Below are positions 1-8,102 of a stretch of DNA of 44,732 nt, piece after piece. The translations under genes were made by a program, and so were the position numbers. The stretch spans positions 1 through 44,732 of the forward strand of contig JASGFB010000021.1 in NCBI GenBank assembly GCA_047605765.1, given 5' to 3'. The notes beneath the pieces were generated by a model that saw only the letters and a program-made list of their open reading frames with translations, did no database searches and was not told the DNA's origin. Numbering within the stretch: the first letter of the stretch is position 1; every line of letters starts with the position of its first letter. Origin of the DNA: JBGVSA01 sp047605765. Lineage in GTDB: Bacteria > Pseudomonadota > Gammaproteobacteria > Burkholderiales > Rhodocyclaceae.

Positions 1-1
1 C

Positions 2-616
2 TGGGCGCAGGCGCAGAGCTTTGCCAGCGGCGACCCGCGCCAGGGCACGCCGCCCGGCAGCGGCCTGCAGCGTCATCTGCCGTGGCCGACGGGCGTGGCG
101 CAACTGTCGCTCACCCACCAGGGCAGCGGCCAGCCGTGGGCTTTCGTGGCCTCGCGCGCCGCCTTGCCACTCGACAAGCCGCTCTTCGCCGGTTACACGG
201 TCACCCGCACGGTGACGCCGATCGAGCAGAAGTCGAGCGGCGCGTGGACGCGCGGGGATGTCTATCGCGTCACGCTCGATGTCGATGCCCAGTCCGACAT
301 GACCTGGGTGGCGGTCAGCGATCCCATTCCGGCCGGCGCCACCATTCTTGGCGGTGGCCTGGGCGGCGATTCGGCGCAACTGGCCAGTGGCGAGAAGGCG
401 CAGGGCTGGGTGCGCCCGGCCTTCGACGAACGCGCCTTCGAGGGTTACCGCGCCTATTACCGCTATCTGCCCAAGGGCAAGGTCAAGCTGGAGTACACCG
501 TGCGCCTGAACAATGCCGGTACCTTTGAGATGCCGGCCACCCGTGTCGAGGCGCTGTACGCGCCCGAAATGTTCGGCGAAGCGCCCGTGCCGCGCGTGGT
601 GGTGCGCGCGCCGTGA
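2..616 (+). CDS. Alpha-2-macroglobulin family protein, C-terminal part (YfhM-like)
   Basis: The reading frame is open from the left edge of the window and ends at TGA 616, so only about the last 204 residues are present. The fragment holds a beta-rich terminal domain that ends in a run resembling the last domain of bacterial alpha-2-macroglobulins (AYYRYLPKGKVKLEYTVRLN, then YAPEMFGE). Bacterial alpha-2-macroglobulins are large periplasmic lipoproteins thought to trap attacking proteases and protect the envelope. The family is commonly encoded directly upstream of pbpC, as here: its TGA overlaps the GTG start of the next gene in a 4-base GTGA. The thioester region and the signal peptide lie outside the window. 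The neighbour strengthens the call. Confidence 0.85.
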   Translation, partial: WAQAQSFASGDPRQGTPPGSGLQRHLPWPTGVAQLSLTHQGSGQPWAFVASRAALPLDKPLFAGYTVTRTVTPIEQKSSGAWTRGDVYRVTLDVDAQSDMTWVAVSDPIPAGATILGGGLGGDSAQLASGEKAQGWVRPAFDERAFEGYRAYYRYLPKGKVKLEYTVRLNNAGTFEMPATRVEALYAPEMFGEAPVPRVVVRAP

Positions 617-2754
617 GGCCATGGCAGTGGGCGCTGGCCGGCGCACTCGTGACGGGCACTGCCGCCCTGTGCGTGGGCCTGGCCTGCGCGCCGATGCCGG
701 ATTTCGATGCTGTGCGGGCCGGCACGCGCAGTTCCGAGGGCGAACTGCTCGATCGCCATGACGAGGTGCTGCAGCGTCTGCGCATTGCGCGCCACCAGCG
801 CGCGCTGGCCTGGATCCCTCTGGACGAAATGTCGCCGGCATTGCCGCGCGCCATCATCCTGGCCGAGGATCGGCGCTTTGCCCGGCATCCCGGTGTCGAT
901 CCCCTGGGCATGGCGTCGGCGCTGGTCGACAACATATCGCGCGCCCGTCCTCGTGGCGCCAGTACGGTGTCGATGCAACTGGCTTCGATATTGTCCGAAC
1001 AAGGTCCGGGCACACGCGGCATCGGCGACAAGCTTCGGCAGATGCGGGATGCGCTGGCGCTCGAACTGCGTTGGACCAAACCGCAGATACTCGAGGCTTA
1101 TCTGAATCGGGTCAGCTTCCGTGGCGAACTGGTGGGCATCGATGCCGCTGCGCGCGGCTTGCTCGCCAAAGGGCCAAGCGGCCTCGACGAAAGCGAAGCG
1201 GCGGTACTGGCAGCGCTGATCCGTGCGCCGGGCGCCGCCCGTGGTACCGTCGCCCGGCGCGCCTGTGCCGTGCTGCGCGCTCAGGGGCGCCGCGACTGTG
1301 ACGATGCCGCGTATGTCGCTGCCACCCTGCCAGCGCGCCCTTATCCGATGCGTGGCGTCGATGACGCTCCCCACCTGGCGGTCAAGCTGCTCAAGACGCC
1401 GGGCGAGCGCGTACGCACGACGCTCGACGCGACTCTTCAGCGCTATGCCATGGGCATTCTTCGCAGTCGTCTGGCCCAACTGTCTCGTCGCAATGTCGAA
1501 GACGGCGCGCTGGTGGTGCTGGACAATCGCAGTGGCGACGTGTTGGCCTATGTCGGCTCCAGCGGCGATCTATCCGGCGCGCCCGAGGTCGATGGCGTGG
1601 CGGCCCTGCGCCAGCCCGGTTCGACGCTGAAGCCCTTTCTCTTCGGCGTCGCCATCGAGCAGGGCTGGCTGACCGCTGCGTCGATCCTCGACGATTCGCC
1701 GCTGGCCCTCAACACCCCTTCGGGCTTGTACGTTCCGCAGGACTACGACAAGGAATTCAAAGGCGCCGTCAGCGTCCGCACGGCATTGGCGGCCTCGCTC
1801 AACGTCCCCTCGGTGCGGGCCCTGACCCTGGTCGGCGTCGATCGCTTCCTGGAGACGCTGCATGCCCTGGGCATGGACAGCTTCGATCGCTCGGCCGACC
1901 ACTATGGCTATGGTCTGGCGCTGGGCGGCGCCGAGACCAATCTGCTGGCGCTCACCAACGCCTATCGGACGCTCGCCAACGCCGGCACATGGACGCCAAC
2001 GCGGTGGACCACCGCGCCCGCGCCCACGCCTGCCACGCGGCAGGTGTTCTCACCCCAGACCAGTTACATCCTGGCCGATATCCTGTCCGACCCGGCCGCC
2101 CGCGCACCCACCTTCGGCATGGCCAGTGCGCTGTCGACGCGTAGCTGGGCGGCGGTCAAGACGGGGACCAGCAAAGGCATGCGCGACAACTGGGCCATCG
2201 GCTTCACCGAGCGCTACACCGTCGGCGTCTGGGTCGGCAATTTCTCCGGTGCGCCGATGTGGGATGTGTCGGGCGTCACCGGTGCGGCGCCGATCTGGCG
2301 CGACCTCATCGACTATCTGCATGGCGACCTCGCCAGCCACGCGCCCGCCTTGCCGACCGGCGTGCTGGCGCGCGAGGTCAGTTTCGAGCCGCCCATCGAA
2401 GCGCCTCGGCGCGAATGGTTCCGTGCCGGCACCGAGCCCTCGGGCGAGGCCATGCGCATTGCCGTGGCGGTGACGGCCGGTCGCGCACGCCTGATCGCGC
2501 CGGCCGATGGCAGCGTCATGGCGCCCGATCCGGATATTCCCGCCGCGCGCCAGTCGATCCTCATGCAGGCCAATGGGACGGGCGAGCTATGTCTGCGCGT
2601 CGATGGACGTCCATTGGCGGCGTGCGGCATCCTGGCCACGCTCATGCCCTTGCCGGCGCCGGGTGAACATCGCCTGGAGCTGACCGACCGTGCCGGCAAA
2701 GTGCTCGATACGCATCGCTTCAGCGTTCGCGGGATTGCGCGTCCAGGCTCATAG
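613..2754 (+). CDS. pbpC: Penicillin-binding protein 1C (bifunctional transglycosylase/transpeptidase)
   Basis: This 713-aa protein polymerises and crosslinks peptidoglycan in the periplasm. It has an N-terminal membrane anchor (about residues 6-26) and a GT51 glycosyltransferase domain with catalytic-type Glu in AEDRRF (E85) and the GASTVSMQLA motif (115-124). The transpeptidase domain follows, with S337-T-L-K340, S395-L-N397 and KTGTS at 516-520. The C-terminal 100 residues or so match the BiPBP_C domain expected in PBP1C. The GTG start overlaps the stop of the upstream alpha-2-macroglobulin gene, which implies translational coupling. Its 3' end overlaps the convergent hydrolase gene by 6 bp. 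All catalytic motifs are intact. Confidence 0.95.
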   Translation: MRPWQWALAGALVTGTAALCVGLACAPMPDFDAVRAGTRSSEGELLDRHDEVLQRLRIARHQRALAWIPLDEMSPALPRAIILAEDRRFARHPGVDPLGMASALVDNISRARPRGASTVSMQLASILSEQGPGTRGIGDKLRQMRDALALELRWTKPQILEAYLNRVSFRGELVGIDAAARGLLAKGPSGLDESEAAVLAALIRAPGAARGTVARRACAVLRAQGRRDCDDAAYVAATLPARPYPMRGVDDAPHLAVKLLKTPGERVRTTLDATLQRYAMGILRSRLAQLSRRNVEDGALVVLDNRSGDVLAYVGSSGDLSGAPEVDGVAALRQPGSTLKPFLFGVAIEQGWLTAASILDDSPLALNTPSGLYVPQDYDKEFKGAVSVRTALAASLNVPSVRALTLVGVDRFLETLHALGMDSFDRSADHYGYGLALGGAETNLLALTNAYRTLANAGTWTPTRWTTAPAPTPATRQVFSPQTSYILADILSDPAARAPTFGMASALSTRSWAAVKTGTSKGMRDNWAIGFTERYTVGVWVGNFSGAPMWDVSGVTGAAPIWRDLIDYLHGDLASHAPALPTGVLAREVSFEPPIEAPRREWFRAGTEPSGEAMRIAVAVTAGRARLIAPADGSVMAPDPDIPAARQSILMQANGTGELCLRVDGRPLAACGILATLMPLPAPGEHRLELTDRAGKVLDTHRFSVRGIARPGS

Positions 2755-3585
2755 ACGATGGCCGCCCGAGGCCAATGGGTCGCCCAGCATCAGGGTCTCG
2801 CCGGTGCTTTGCCAGACATGTGCCGCCGACCACGTCAACGCATAGTCGGCGACCTCCTCCCAGCCCACGTCATTGCACAGCCAATGCGAGCGGCGGCCGA
2901 ACAGGCGCAGGTCGGTGGGCGTGGCGGCGCGCGCCTGCAGCCGGTGATTGGCGCGCACCATGTCGGGTGTGACGATGTGGTCCAGTTCGCCGGCGATCAG
3001 TAGCAGCGGCGGGCGCGCCGGGTTGCGAAAACTCACCCGGCTGCCGATGCCGGTCACAGCCTGAAAGAATATGCGCCCCGGTGACGGCACGATGTGCGCG
3101 TCGTAGGTGGCGGCCATTTCATGGGCCGGCAAGGTCTGCGCAAAATCGGCGGCAAATGCCGCCTGGCTCATGTGCATGGTGCGCCGCCATGCGCCCCACG
3201 AGAAGAACACCGCGCGCGATGACCAGATGGCACGCGGGCTCGCCAGTACGCCGAAGGGCGGTGCCGGATCGATCGCCACGCCGACCGCCCCCAAGCCCTT
3301 GTCGAGCAGGCGTTGCACGATCAGGCCGCCGAACGAATGCCCCATCAGGATCGGCGATTCGTCGAGCGTGGCGATGATGTTGGTGTAGTGGATGACGATG
3401 TCTTCGATGCCGACGCGCGCCAGCCGTGGTGGCGGCGCGCGGCGCAGGCTCTCGGGCGGGCCGTCGAGCAACGGCCAGGCCGGCGCCAGTACGCGATAGC
3501 CCTGTTCGCTGAAGCGGGCGCGGAACTTGTCCCACGAGGCCGGCGTGAGCCAGGCGCCGTGGATCAGCATGACGGTGCGCGACAT
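2749..3585 (-). CDS. Alpha/beta hydrolase
   Basis: A 278-aa alpha/beta-hydrolase fold protein of unknown substrate. The oxyanion region is LIHGAW near the N terminus. The nucleophile elbow is GHSFGG, the likely acid is the Asp of GELDHIV, and the likely His is in RRSHWL near the C terminus. I chose ATG 3585 (MSRTVML) because a GGAG ribosome site precedes it and because the longer frame would run back into the upstream gene. It lies 11 bp after the stop of the chloroperoxidase-like gene, so the two are probably co-transcribed. No signal peptide is evident, so a cytoplasmic location is likely. Substrate cannot be inferred. Confidence 0.8.
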   Translation of the reverse strand: MSRTVMLIHGAWLTPASWDKFRARFSEQGYRVLAPAWPLLDGPPESLRRAPPPRLARVGIEDIVIHYTNIIATLDESPILMGHSFGGLIVQRLLDKGLGAVGVAIDPAPPFGVLASPRAIWSSRAVFFSWGAWRRTMHMSQAAFAADFAQTLPAHEMAATYDAHIVPSPGRIFFQAVTGIGSRVSFRNPARPPLLLIAGELDHIVTPDMVRANHRLQARAATPTDLRLFGRRSHWLCNDVGWEEVADYALTWSAAHVWQSTGETLMLGDPLASGGHRL

Positions 3586-3596
3586 GGCCGCTCCGT

Positions 3597-4418
3597 TCAG
3601 GCGCGGATGAACGCCAGCAGGTCTGCGTTGATGATGTCCTTGTGCGTCGAACACATGCCGTGGTCGTAGCCCGAGTACACCTTCAATTCGGCATTGGGCA
3701 GCAGCTTGGCGGCAAGGCGGCCGGCATTGTCGATGGGTACGATCTGGTCATCGTCGCCATGCATCACCAGGGCGGGGACGGTGATGGCCTTGAGATCCTC
3801 GGTGAAGTCGGTCTCGGAGAACGCCTTGATGCAGTCGTATTCGTTCTTGAGCCCGCCCATCATGCCCTGCAGCCAGAAGCCATCGCGCAGGCCCTGGCTG
3901 ACCTGTACGCCAGGACGGTTGGCACCGTAGAAGGCGGTGGTGAGGTCTTTGAAGAACTGCGAGCGGTCGGCCATCACGCCCGCGCGGATGTCATCGAACA
4001 CCTTGATGGGCAGGCCATCGGGGCTGTGGGGCGTGCGCGCCATGATGGGTGTCACGGCGCTGATCAGTACCAGCTTGGCCACGCGCCCCTTATGGTGCCG
4101 TGCCACGTAACGCGCCGCTTCGCCGCCGCCGGTCGAATGCCCGACGTGGATGGCTCGCGTCAGGTCCAGCGCGGTCACCAGTTCGTCGAGGTCGGCGGCA
4201 TAAGTATCCATGTCATTGCCGTGCCATGGCTGACTCGAGCGTCCGTGGCCGCGCCGGTCATGGGCGATGCAGCGATACCCCTGGCTGGCCAGGAACAGCA
4301 TCTGATCTTCCCAGGCATCGGCGCTCAGCGGCCAGCCGTGACTGAATACGATGGGCTGTCCGCTGCCCCAATCCTTGTAATAGAGGTGCGTGCCATCCTT
4401 GGTCGTGATCGTGGGCAT
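3597..4418 (-). CDS. Non-heme chloroperoxidase-like alpha/beta hydrolase
   Basis: A 273-aa cytoplasmic hydrolase resembling cofactor-free haloperoxidases and aryl esterases (perhydrolase group). It has FSHGWP at the oxyanion hole, HDRRGHGRS, the nucleophile elbow GHSTGGGE, the acid Asp in HGDDDQIVP and the catalytic His in GYDHGM close to the C terminus. Length is typical of the family (about 270-280 aa). An AAGGAG ribosome site precedes ATG 4418. The family hydrolyses esters and can form peracids in vitro, but the physiological substrate is usually unknown. It is first in a two-gene unit with the hydrolase at 2749-3585. The 186 bp upstream show no clear promoter. Confidence 0.88.
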   Translation of the reverse strand: MPTITTKDGTHLYYKDWGSGQPIVFSHGWPLSADAWEDQMLFLASQGYRCIAHDRRGHGRSSQPWHGNDMDTYAADLDELVTALDLTRAIHVGHSTGGGEAARYVARHHKGRVAKLVLISAVTPIMARTPHSPDGLPIKVFDDIRAGVMADRSQFFKDLTTAFYGANRPGVQVSQGLRDGFWLQGMMGGLKNEYDCIKAFSETDFTEDLKAITVPALVMHGDDDQIVPIDNAGRLAAKLLPNAELKVYSGYDHGMCSTHKDIINADLLAFIRA

Positions 4419-4604
4419 GAAGAGACTCCTTGTGGAGGCCGCATTGAGCCGACAGGGGCTGGACAGGGGGCGTCAGCGCTCATGGTGCCGTGCAGCACAT
4501 GAAGGAAAGCGTGGTACACACACTCCACGATGCAAACTGCCCGAAGGGGTGGGTCGGGCGAATGCCGCGCGCAGCGGGCAAACCCTGGCGCGAGAGGGGT
4601 CTAT

Positions 4605-5900
4605 TTAACGGACGCGGTTACGTCCGGCGGCCTTGGCGTCATAGAGTGCGGCGTCGGCGCGCGCGATGAGGCTGGTCCACACGGCAGCCGGGTCGAGTGT
4701 GAATTCACCGACCGGCAGCGTTGCCACACCAAAGCTCATGGTGACGCAACCAAAGATGCTGCCTTCGTGCGGGAGCGCACGTGCCTGCAAGGCGGCACGG
4801 ATGTTCTCCGCCACATGGGCCGCGCCTTCACCATCGGTGCCGGGCAGGATGACGCCGAATTCCTCGCCGCCATAACGCCCGGCGGCATCGCTGGGGCGTT
4901 GCAGACATTCGCGGAAGACCGCCGCCGCTGCGCGCAGGCAGGCATCGCCGGCGAGATGGCCGTAGTGATCGTTGTAGGTCTTGAAGTAATCGACATCGGC
5001 CATGATCACCGACATCGGCAGGCGATGCCGCTGGGCGCGGCTGATTTCCTCGGCCAGCACTTCGTCGAAGCGGCGCCGGTTGAGCAGGCCCGTAAGGTAG
5101 TCCTCATTCGCATACTGCTGCAAACGCTGGTTGGCTTCGGCCAGGGCCTGCTCGGCCAACTTGCGTTCGGTGATGTCCATCAGCGCGTTGGTCAGGCCGA
5201 TGATGCCACCGGCCATGTCACGGATCGGCTGCACCGATACCTGGTAGAAGCGGCCATTGCGCATCAACTCATGGCTCGGTACCGGCAGTCCGGCATCGAG
5301 CAGTTCGAAGTCATGTGCCTCGAAGGAGGTGGCGGCGTCGAAGAACTCGCGCACGTGGTGGCCGATGATGTCTTCCACCTGGCAGCCGTACATGCGCGCC
5401 AGCGCATCGTTGGCGGCTACGTAGCGCAGTTCGCGGTCGATGACGTACAGCGCCACCGGCGCCGAGGCATAACTGGCTTCGAGCTGGAACAGGCGCGCGC
5501 CGAGCGCCGTGACGTCGCGATCGATACCCCGATAGCCCTTGAATTCACCGGTGGGCCAGAACAGCGGCACGCCGCTGGTCTCCAGTACAACGATGGTGCC
5601 GTCGGGGCGCATGTTGCGATTGACCAGCCCTGAAAAGGGTTGGCACTTGGCCGCGATGGCACCAAAGGCGCGTCCGATGCGTTCGGCTTCATCGGGAGGC
5701 ATGAAGTCGAAGGGCGTCTTGCCGATGATCTCGTGGGTGGGGCGTCCAAGGAGGCTTTCACCCTTTGCGGACGAATAGACGTAGCGCCCCTGGTCATCGA
5801 CCTCCCAAATCCAGTCGGAGTTGAGATCGATGATCTCGCGCAACCGCTCGAGGTCGACGTGGCCTGTGCCTTGCAGTGCGCGAAAAGGGGTGTCGCTCAC
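4605..5900 (-). CDS. PAS-PAS-GGDEF diguanylate cyclase
   Basis: This 431-aa protein should make cyclic di-GMP from two GTP. Two PAS sensor domains occupy about residues 15-130 and 135-255; the second ends in the PAC-type DITERKLAEQ, followed by a short coiled linker. The GGDEF domain fills 265-431 with the catalytic signature GGEEF at 344-348. An RxxD inhibitory site (RPSD) sits exactly five residues before it, so product feedback inhibition is expected. There is no transmembrane segment or signal peptide, which points to a soluble cytoplasmic sensor. The ligand of the PAS domains cannot be read from the sequence. A short hairpin (4539-4559) lies downstream of the stop. Confidence 0.92.
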   Translation of the reverse strand: MSDTPFRALQGTGHVDLERLREIIDLNSDWIWEVDDQGRYVYSSAKGESLLGRPTHEIIGKTPFDFMPPDEAERIGRAFGAIAAKCQPFSGLVNRNMRPDGTIVVLETSGVPLFWPTGEFKGYRGIDRDVTALGARLFQLEASYASAPVALYVIDRELRYVAANDALARMYGCQVEDIIGHHVREFFDAATSFEAHDFELLDAGLPVPSHELMRNGRFYQVSVQPIRDMAGGIIGLTNALMDITERKLAEQALAEANQRLQQYANEDYLTGLLNRRRFDEVLAEEISRAQRHRLPMSVIMADVDYFKTYNDHYGHLAGDACLRAAAAVFRECLQRPSDAAGRYGGEEFGVILPGTDGEGAAHVAENIRAALQARALPHEGSIFGCVTMSFGVATLPVGEFTLDPAAVWTSLIARADAALYDAKAAGRNRVR

Positions 5901-6034
5901 GCATAAGTCTCCGTTGTCTCACGGCAAGGCCCTGGAAATGGCCTGCCGGCGCCTTCGCGATGGGGGGGGTATGCAAGGATAGTGCTGCGCGGGGCCGCAT
6001 TTCAATACGGACAGCGGGGATATGACGGACGGGC

Positions 6035-6063
6035 GACGTCATGCCCTGGGCAGGCATGACATC
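6035..6063 (-). terminator. Hairpin downstream of the Aer-like receptor gene
   Basis: Two 11-base arms (6035-6045 and 6053-6063) pair with one mismatch around a 7-base loop. The hairpin starts 17 bp after the stop of the minus-strand chemoreceptor gene. No T-run follows, so it may stabilise the mRNA 3' end or assist termination without being a classical intrinsic terminator. Confidence 0.4.
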
Positions 6064-6079
6064 GGCAAGGCGGAAAAGC

Positions 6080-7675
6080 TCAGTCGAAGAAGCGCACGAT
6101 GCCGTGCAGGGCGTCGGCGCGCGCGAGCAACTCGCTGGTGGCGTGCTTGACCTCACCCGCGGTGCGCACGTTGTCGTCGATCACCGTGGCGATCCGTTCC
6201 ATGTTGCGTGCAATATCCTCACCGGCCACCGATTGTTCACGTGTGGCCAGCGCGATCTGGCTGGTCTGCGTCAGCACGTCGCTGTTGGTGGACACGATGC
6301 GCCCGAAGCTCTCGCCGGTGGCGGTCAGGTGCTCGCGCACGCTGGTCACCGCGGCAGCGGTGTTCTGCATGGCCTGCACGGTGTTCTCGGTAGAGGCCTG
6401 TACGCTGCCGATCATGCTGGCGATCTGTTCGGTGCTGACCGCCGTGCGTTCGGCGAGGCTGCGCACCTCGTCGGCGACCACTGCGAAGCCGCGGCCGGAT
6501 TCGCCCGCACGCGCCGCTTCGATGGCTGCGTTCAAGGCCAGCAGATTGGTCTGGCCGGCGATGGCCTTGATGACCTGGGTGATCTGGCCGATTTCGCCGA
6601 TGGCGCGCGACAGCTCGGCGATGGTCGAGTTGGTCTGGGCCATCGCGTCGACCACCGAGTCGGCCGAGGCCAGGCTCTGCGCCATGTTGCGCTCACCGGC
6701 GTCGATGATCTCACCGACTTCGCGGGTGGTCTTGTCGGCCACGCCCGCGCTGTGCGCCACTTCGCTGATAGACACGCTCACTTCTTCCATCGCCGACGTG
6801 ACGCCGATGACGCTGTCCTGTTGCTTGCGCGAGCGCGACGTCAGTTCGCCGAGCGCCGTGTCCAGCTCATGGCTGCGCTGGGCCACGGCGGTCTCGGCCA
6901 GGCGGATCTCATCGACCACCACGCGCAGTTGAACCTGCATGGCGGCCAGTTCGGCGAATACGCTGCCCACTTCACTGCGGCCGGCAACATCCACGACATT
7001 GTCGAGACGGCCCTCGGCGATACGCTGGAACACCTTCACGGCGGTGCGCAGCGGCCGGCTGATGCAGCGGGCGCCGTAGGCTGCCAGCAGCGCGCACAGC
7101 ACGACGCCGAAGACGCCCAGTGCCAGCGATGCGGTGGTCGTCCCATGGAACGCCACCAGCAGGGTCTGGGCGATGAACAGCGCGGCCATCGCCGCCAGTG
7201 CCGAGCCGCCGACTGCCGCCATGCTGGCCCGCCGCAGCAGCGGCGGACGGCTGGAGAAGGTGGCGCCGCTCTGGCGCAGGCTGCGGTACAGCCTGGCTGC
7301 TTCGTCGACCGCCTCGCGCTTGGGCTCGGTGCGCACCGACATGTAGCCCACTGGCTGGCCGCCCTTGCGAATGGGCACCACCAGCGCATCGACCCAATAG
7401 AAGCCGCCATCCTTGCGGCGATTCTTGACGACGCCACGCCACGGCCGACCCGCTTTCAGGGTCTCCCACATGTCGCGGAACACCACCGCCGGCATGTCGG
7501 GGTGGCGAACCATGTTGTGCGCCGAGCCGACCAGTTCATCGACGGCATAACCGGACAGCTCGACGAAGGCGTCGTTGGCGTAAGTGATGAGACTGGTGAG
7601 GTCGGTCTTGGAAACGAGGATCTTGCCGGACGGGAAGGGCGTTTCGATATCAGTGACGAAAGGAGCTTGTTTCAT
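6080..7675 (-). CDS. Aer-like PAS-domain methyl-accepting chemotaxis protein
   Basis: A 531-aa chemoreceptor. The N terminus holds an Aer-type PAS domain (about 10-120) with typical segments SKTDLTSLITYANDAF, HNMVRHPDMP and NRRKDGGFYW. In the Aer family this domain binds FAD and senses redox or oxygen. Two hydrophobic stretches (about 155-200) form a membrane hairpin with almost no periplasmic loop. A HAMP-like region and a full MCP signalling domain follow, with the conserved hairpin tip NLLALNAAIEAARAGE. It should signal through CheW/CheA to the flagellar motor. ATG 7675 is chosen because homologues start MKQ..VTD; a GTG at 7753 would add 26 atypical residues. No strong ribosome site is visible before either start. 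Confidence 0.9.
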   Translation of the reverse strand: MKQAPFVTDIETPFPSGKILVSKTDLTSLITYANDAFVELSGYAVDELVGSAHNMVRHPDMPAVVFRDMWETLKAGRPWRGVVKNRRKDGGFYWVDALVVPIRKGGQPVGYMSVRTEPKREAVDEAARLYRSLRQSGATFSSRPPLLRRASMAAVGGSALAAMAALFIAQTLLVAFHGTTTASLALGVFGVVLCALLAAYGARCISRPLRTAVKVFQRIAEGRLDNVVDVAGRSEVGSVFAELAAMQVQLRVVVDEIRLAETAVAQRSHELDTALGELTSRSRKQQDSVIGVTSAMEEVSVSISEVAHSAGVADKTTREVGEIIDAGERNMAQSLASADSVVDAMAQTNSTIAELSRAIGEIGQITQVIKAIAGQTNLLALNAAIEAARAGESGRGFAVVADEVRSLAERTAVSTEQIASMIGSVQASTENTVQAMQNTAAAVTSVREHLTATGESFGRIVSTNSDVLTQTSQIALATREQSVAGEDIARNMERIATVIDDNVRTAGEVKHATSELLARADALHGIVRFFD

Positions 7676-8102
7676 GATGGTTCGAACGATTCGATGCCTG
7701 GGCGCCGGCAACGTGGCGATGACGTTATCTAAACAGATGACAGGTGCAAGCACGAATTAATATTTTATGGCAACTGCCCGAAAGTCTCGGAAGGCGCTTC
7801 CGCTCAGGCTTTGGCGATTGTCATGTTTTGTTTCGATCTCTTGCGATTGCGCAAATGTCTTGGGAATAGTCGTGTCGCATGCGCGGCACGGTAGTGAGCT
7901 TCCTTGCTCTGTGGGCCGCCGCACGAAGGCTGGCTGACCACAATGCATGGGCGGAAATGTAATGACGACGCCGAATTGATGACACCCACATTTGCACAAA
8001 TGGTGAGTTGTGCGTCATCTGGTGGTTTGTTTGTGGTGATGCAGCGGGTGGCGAGGTGGAGCGGTCCTGTCGTGCGGTCAGGCGAAACAGGCCGCGCCCA
8101 CT
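7676..8102. other. Gene-free interval of about 430 bp
   Basis: No convincing gene is seen. Short open frames here have no recognisable domains or ribosome sites. The stretch about 7750-8020 is more AT-rich than its surroundings. It holds two small dyads: TTGCG/CGCAA at 7841-7854, and a 14-bp palindrome (CATTTG-CA-CAAATG) at 7989-8002. The interval should carry the promoter of the chemoreceptor gene (leftward) and the 3' end of the ATPase operon. I could not assign a promoter or an intrinsic terminator. Confidence 0.5.

Noticed and set aside
6041..7732. Plus-strand open frame opposite the Aer-like receptor
   Set aside because: His/Gly/Ala-rich translation with no domain; mirror of the MCP coding sequence.
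7757..7999. Small Cys-containing open frame in the 430-bp gap
   Set aside because: No ribosome site, no family resemblance and overlapping alternatives in other frames.
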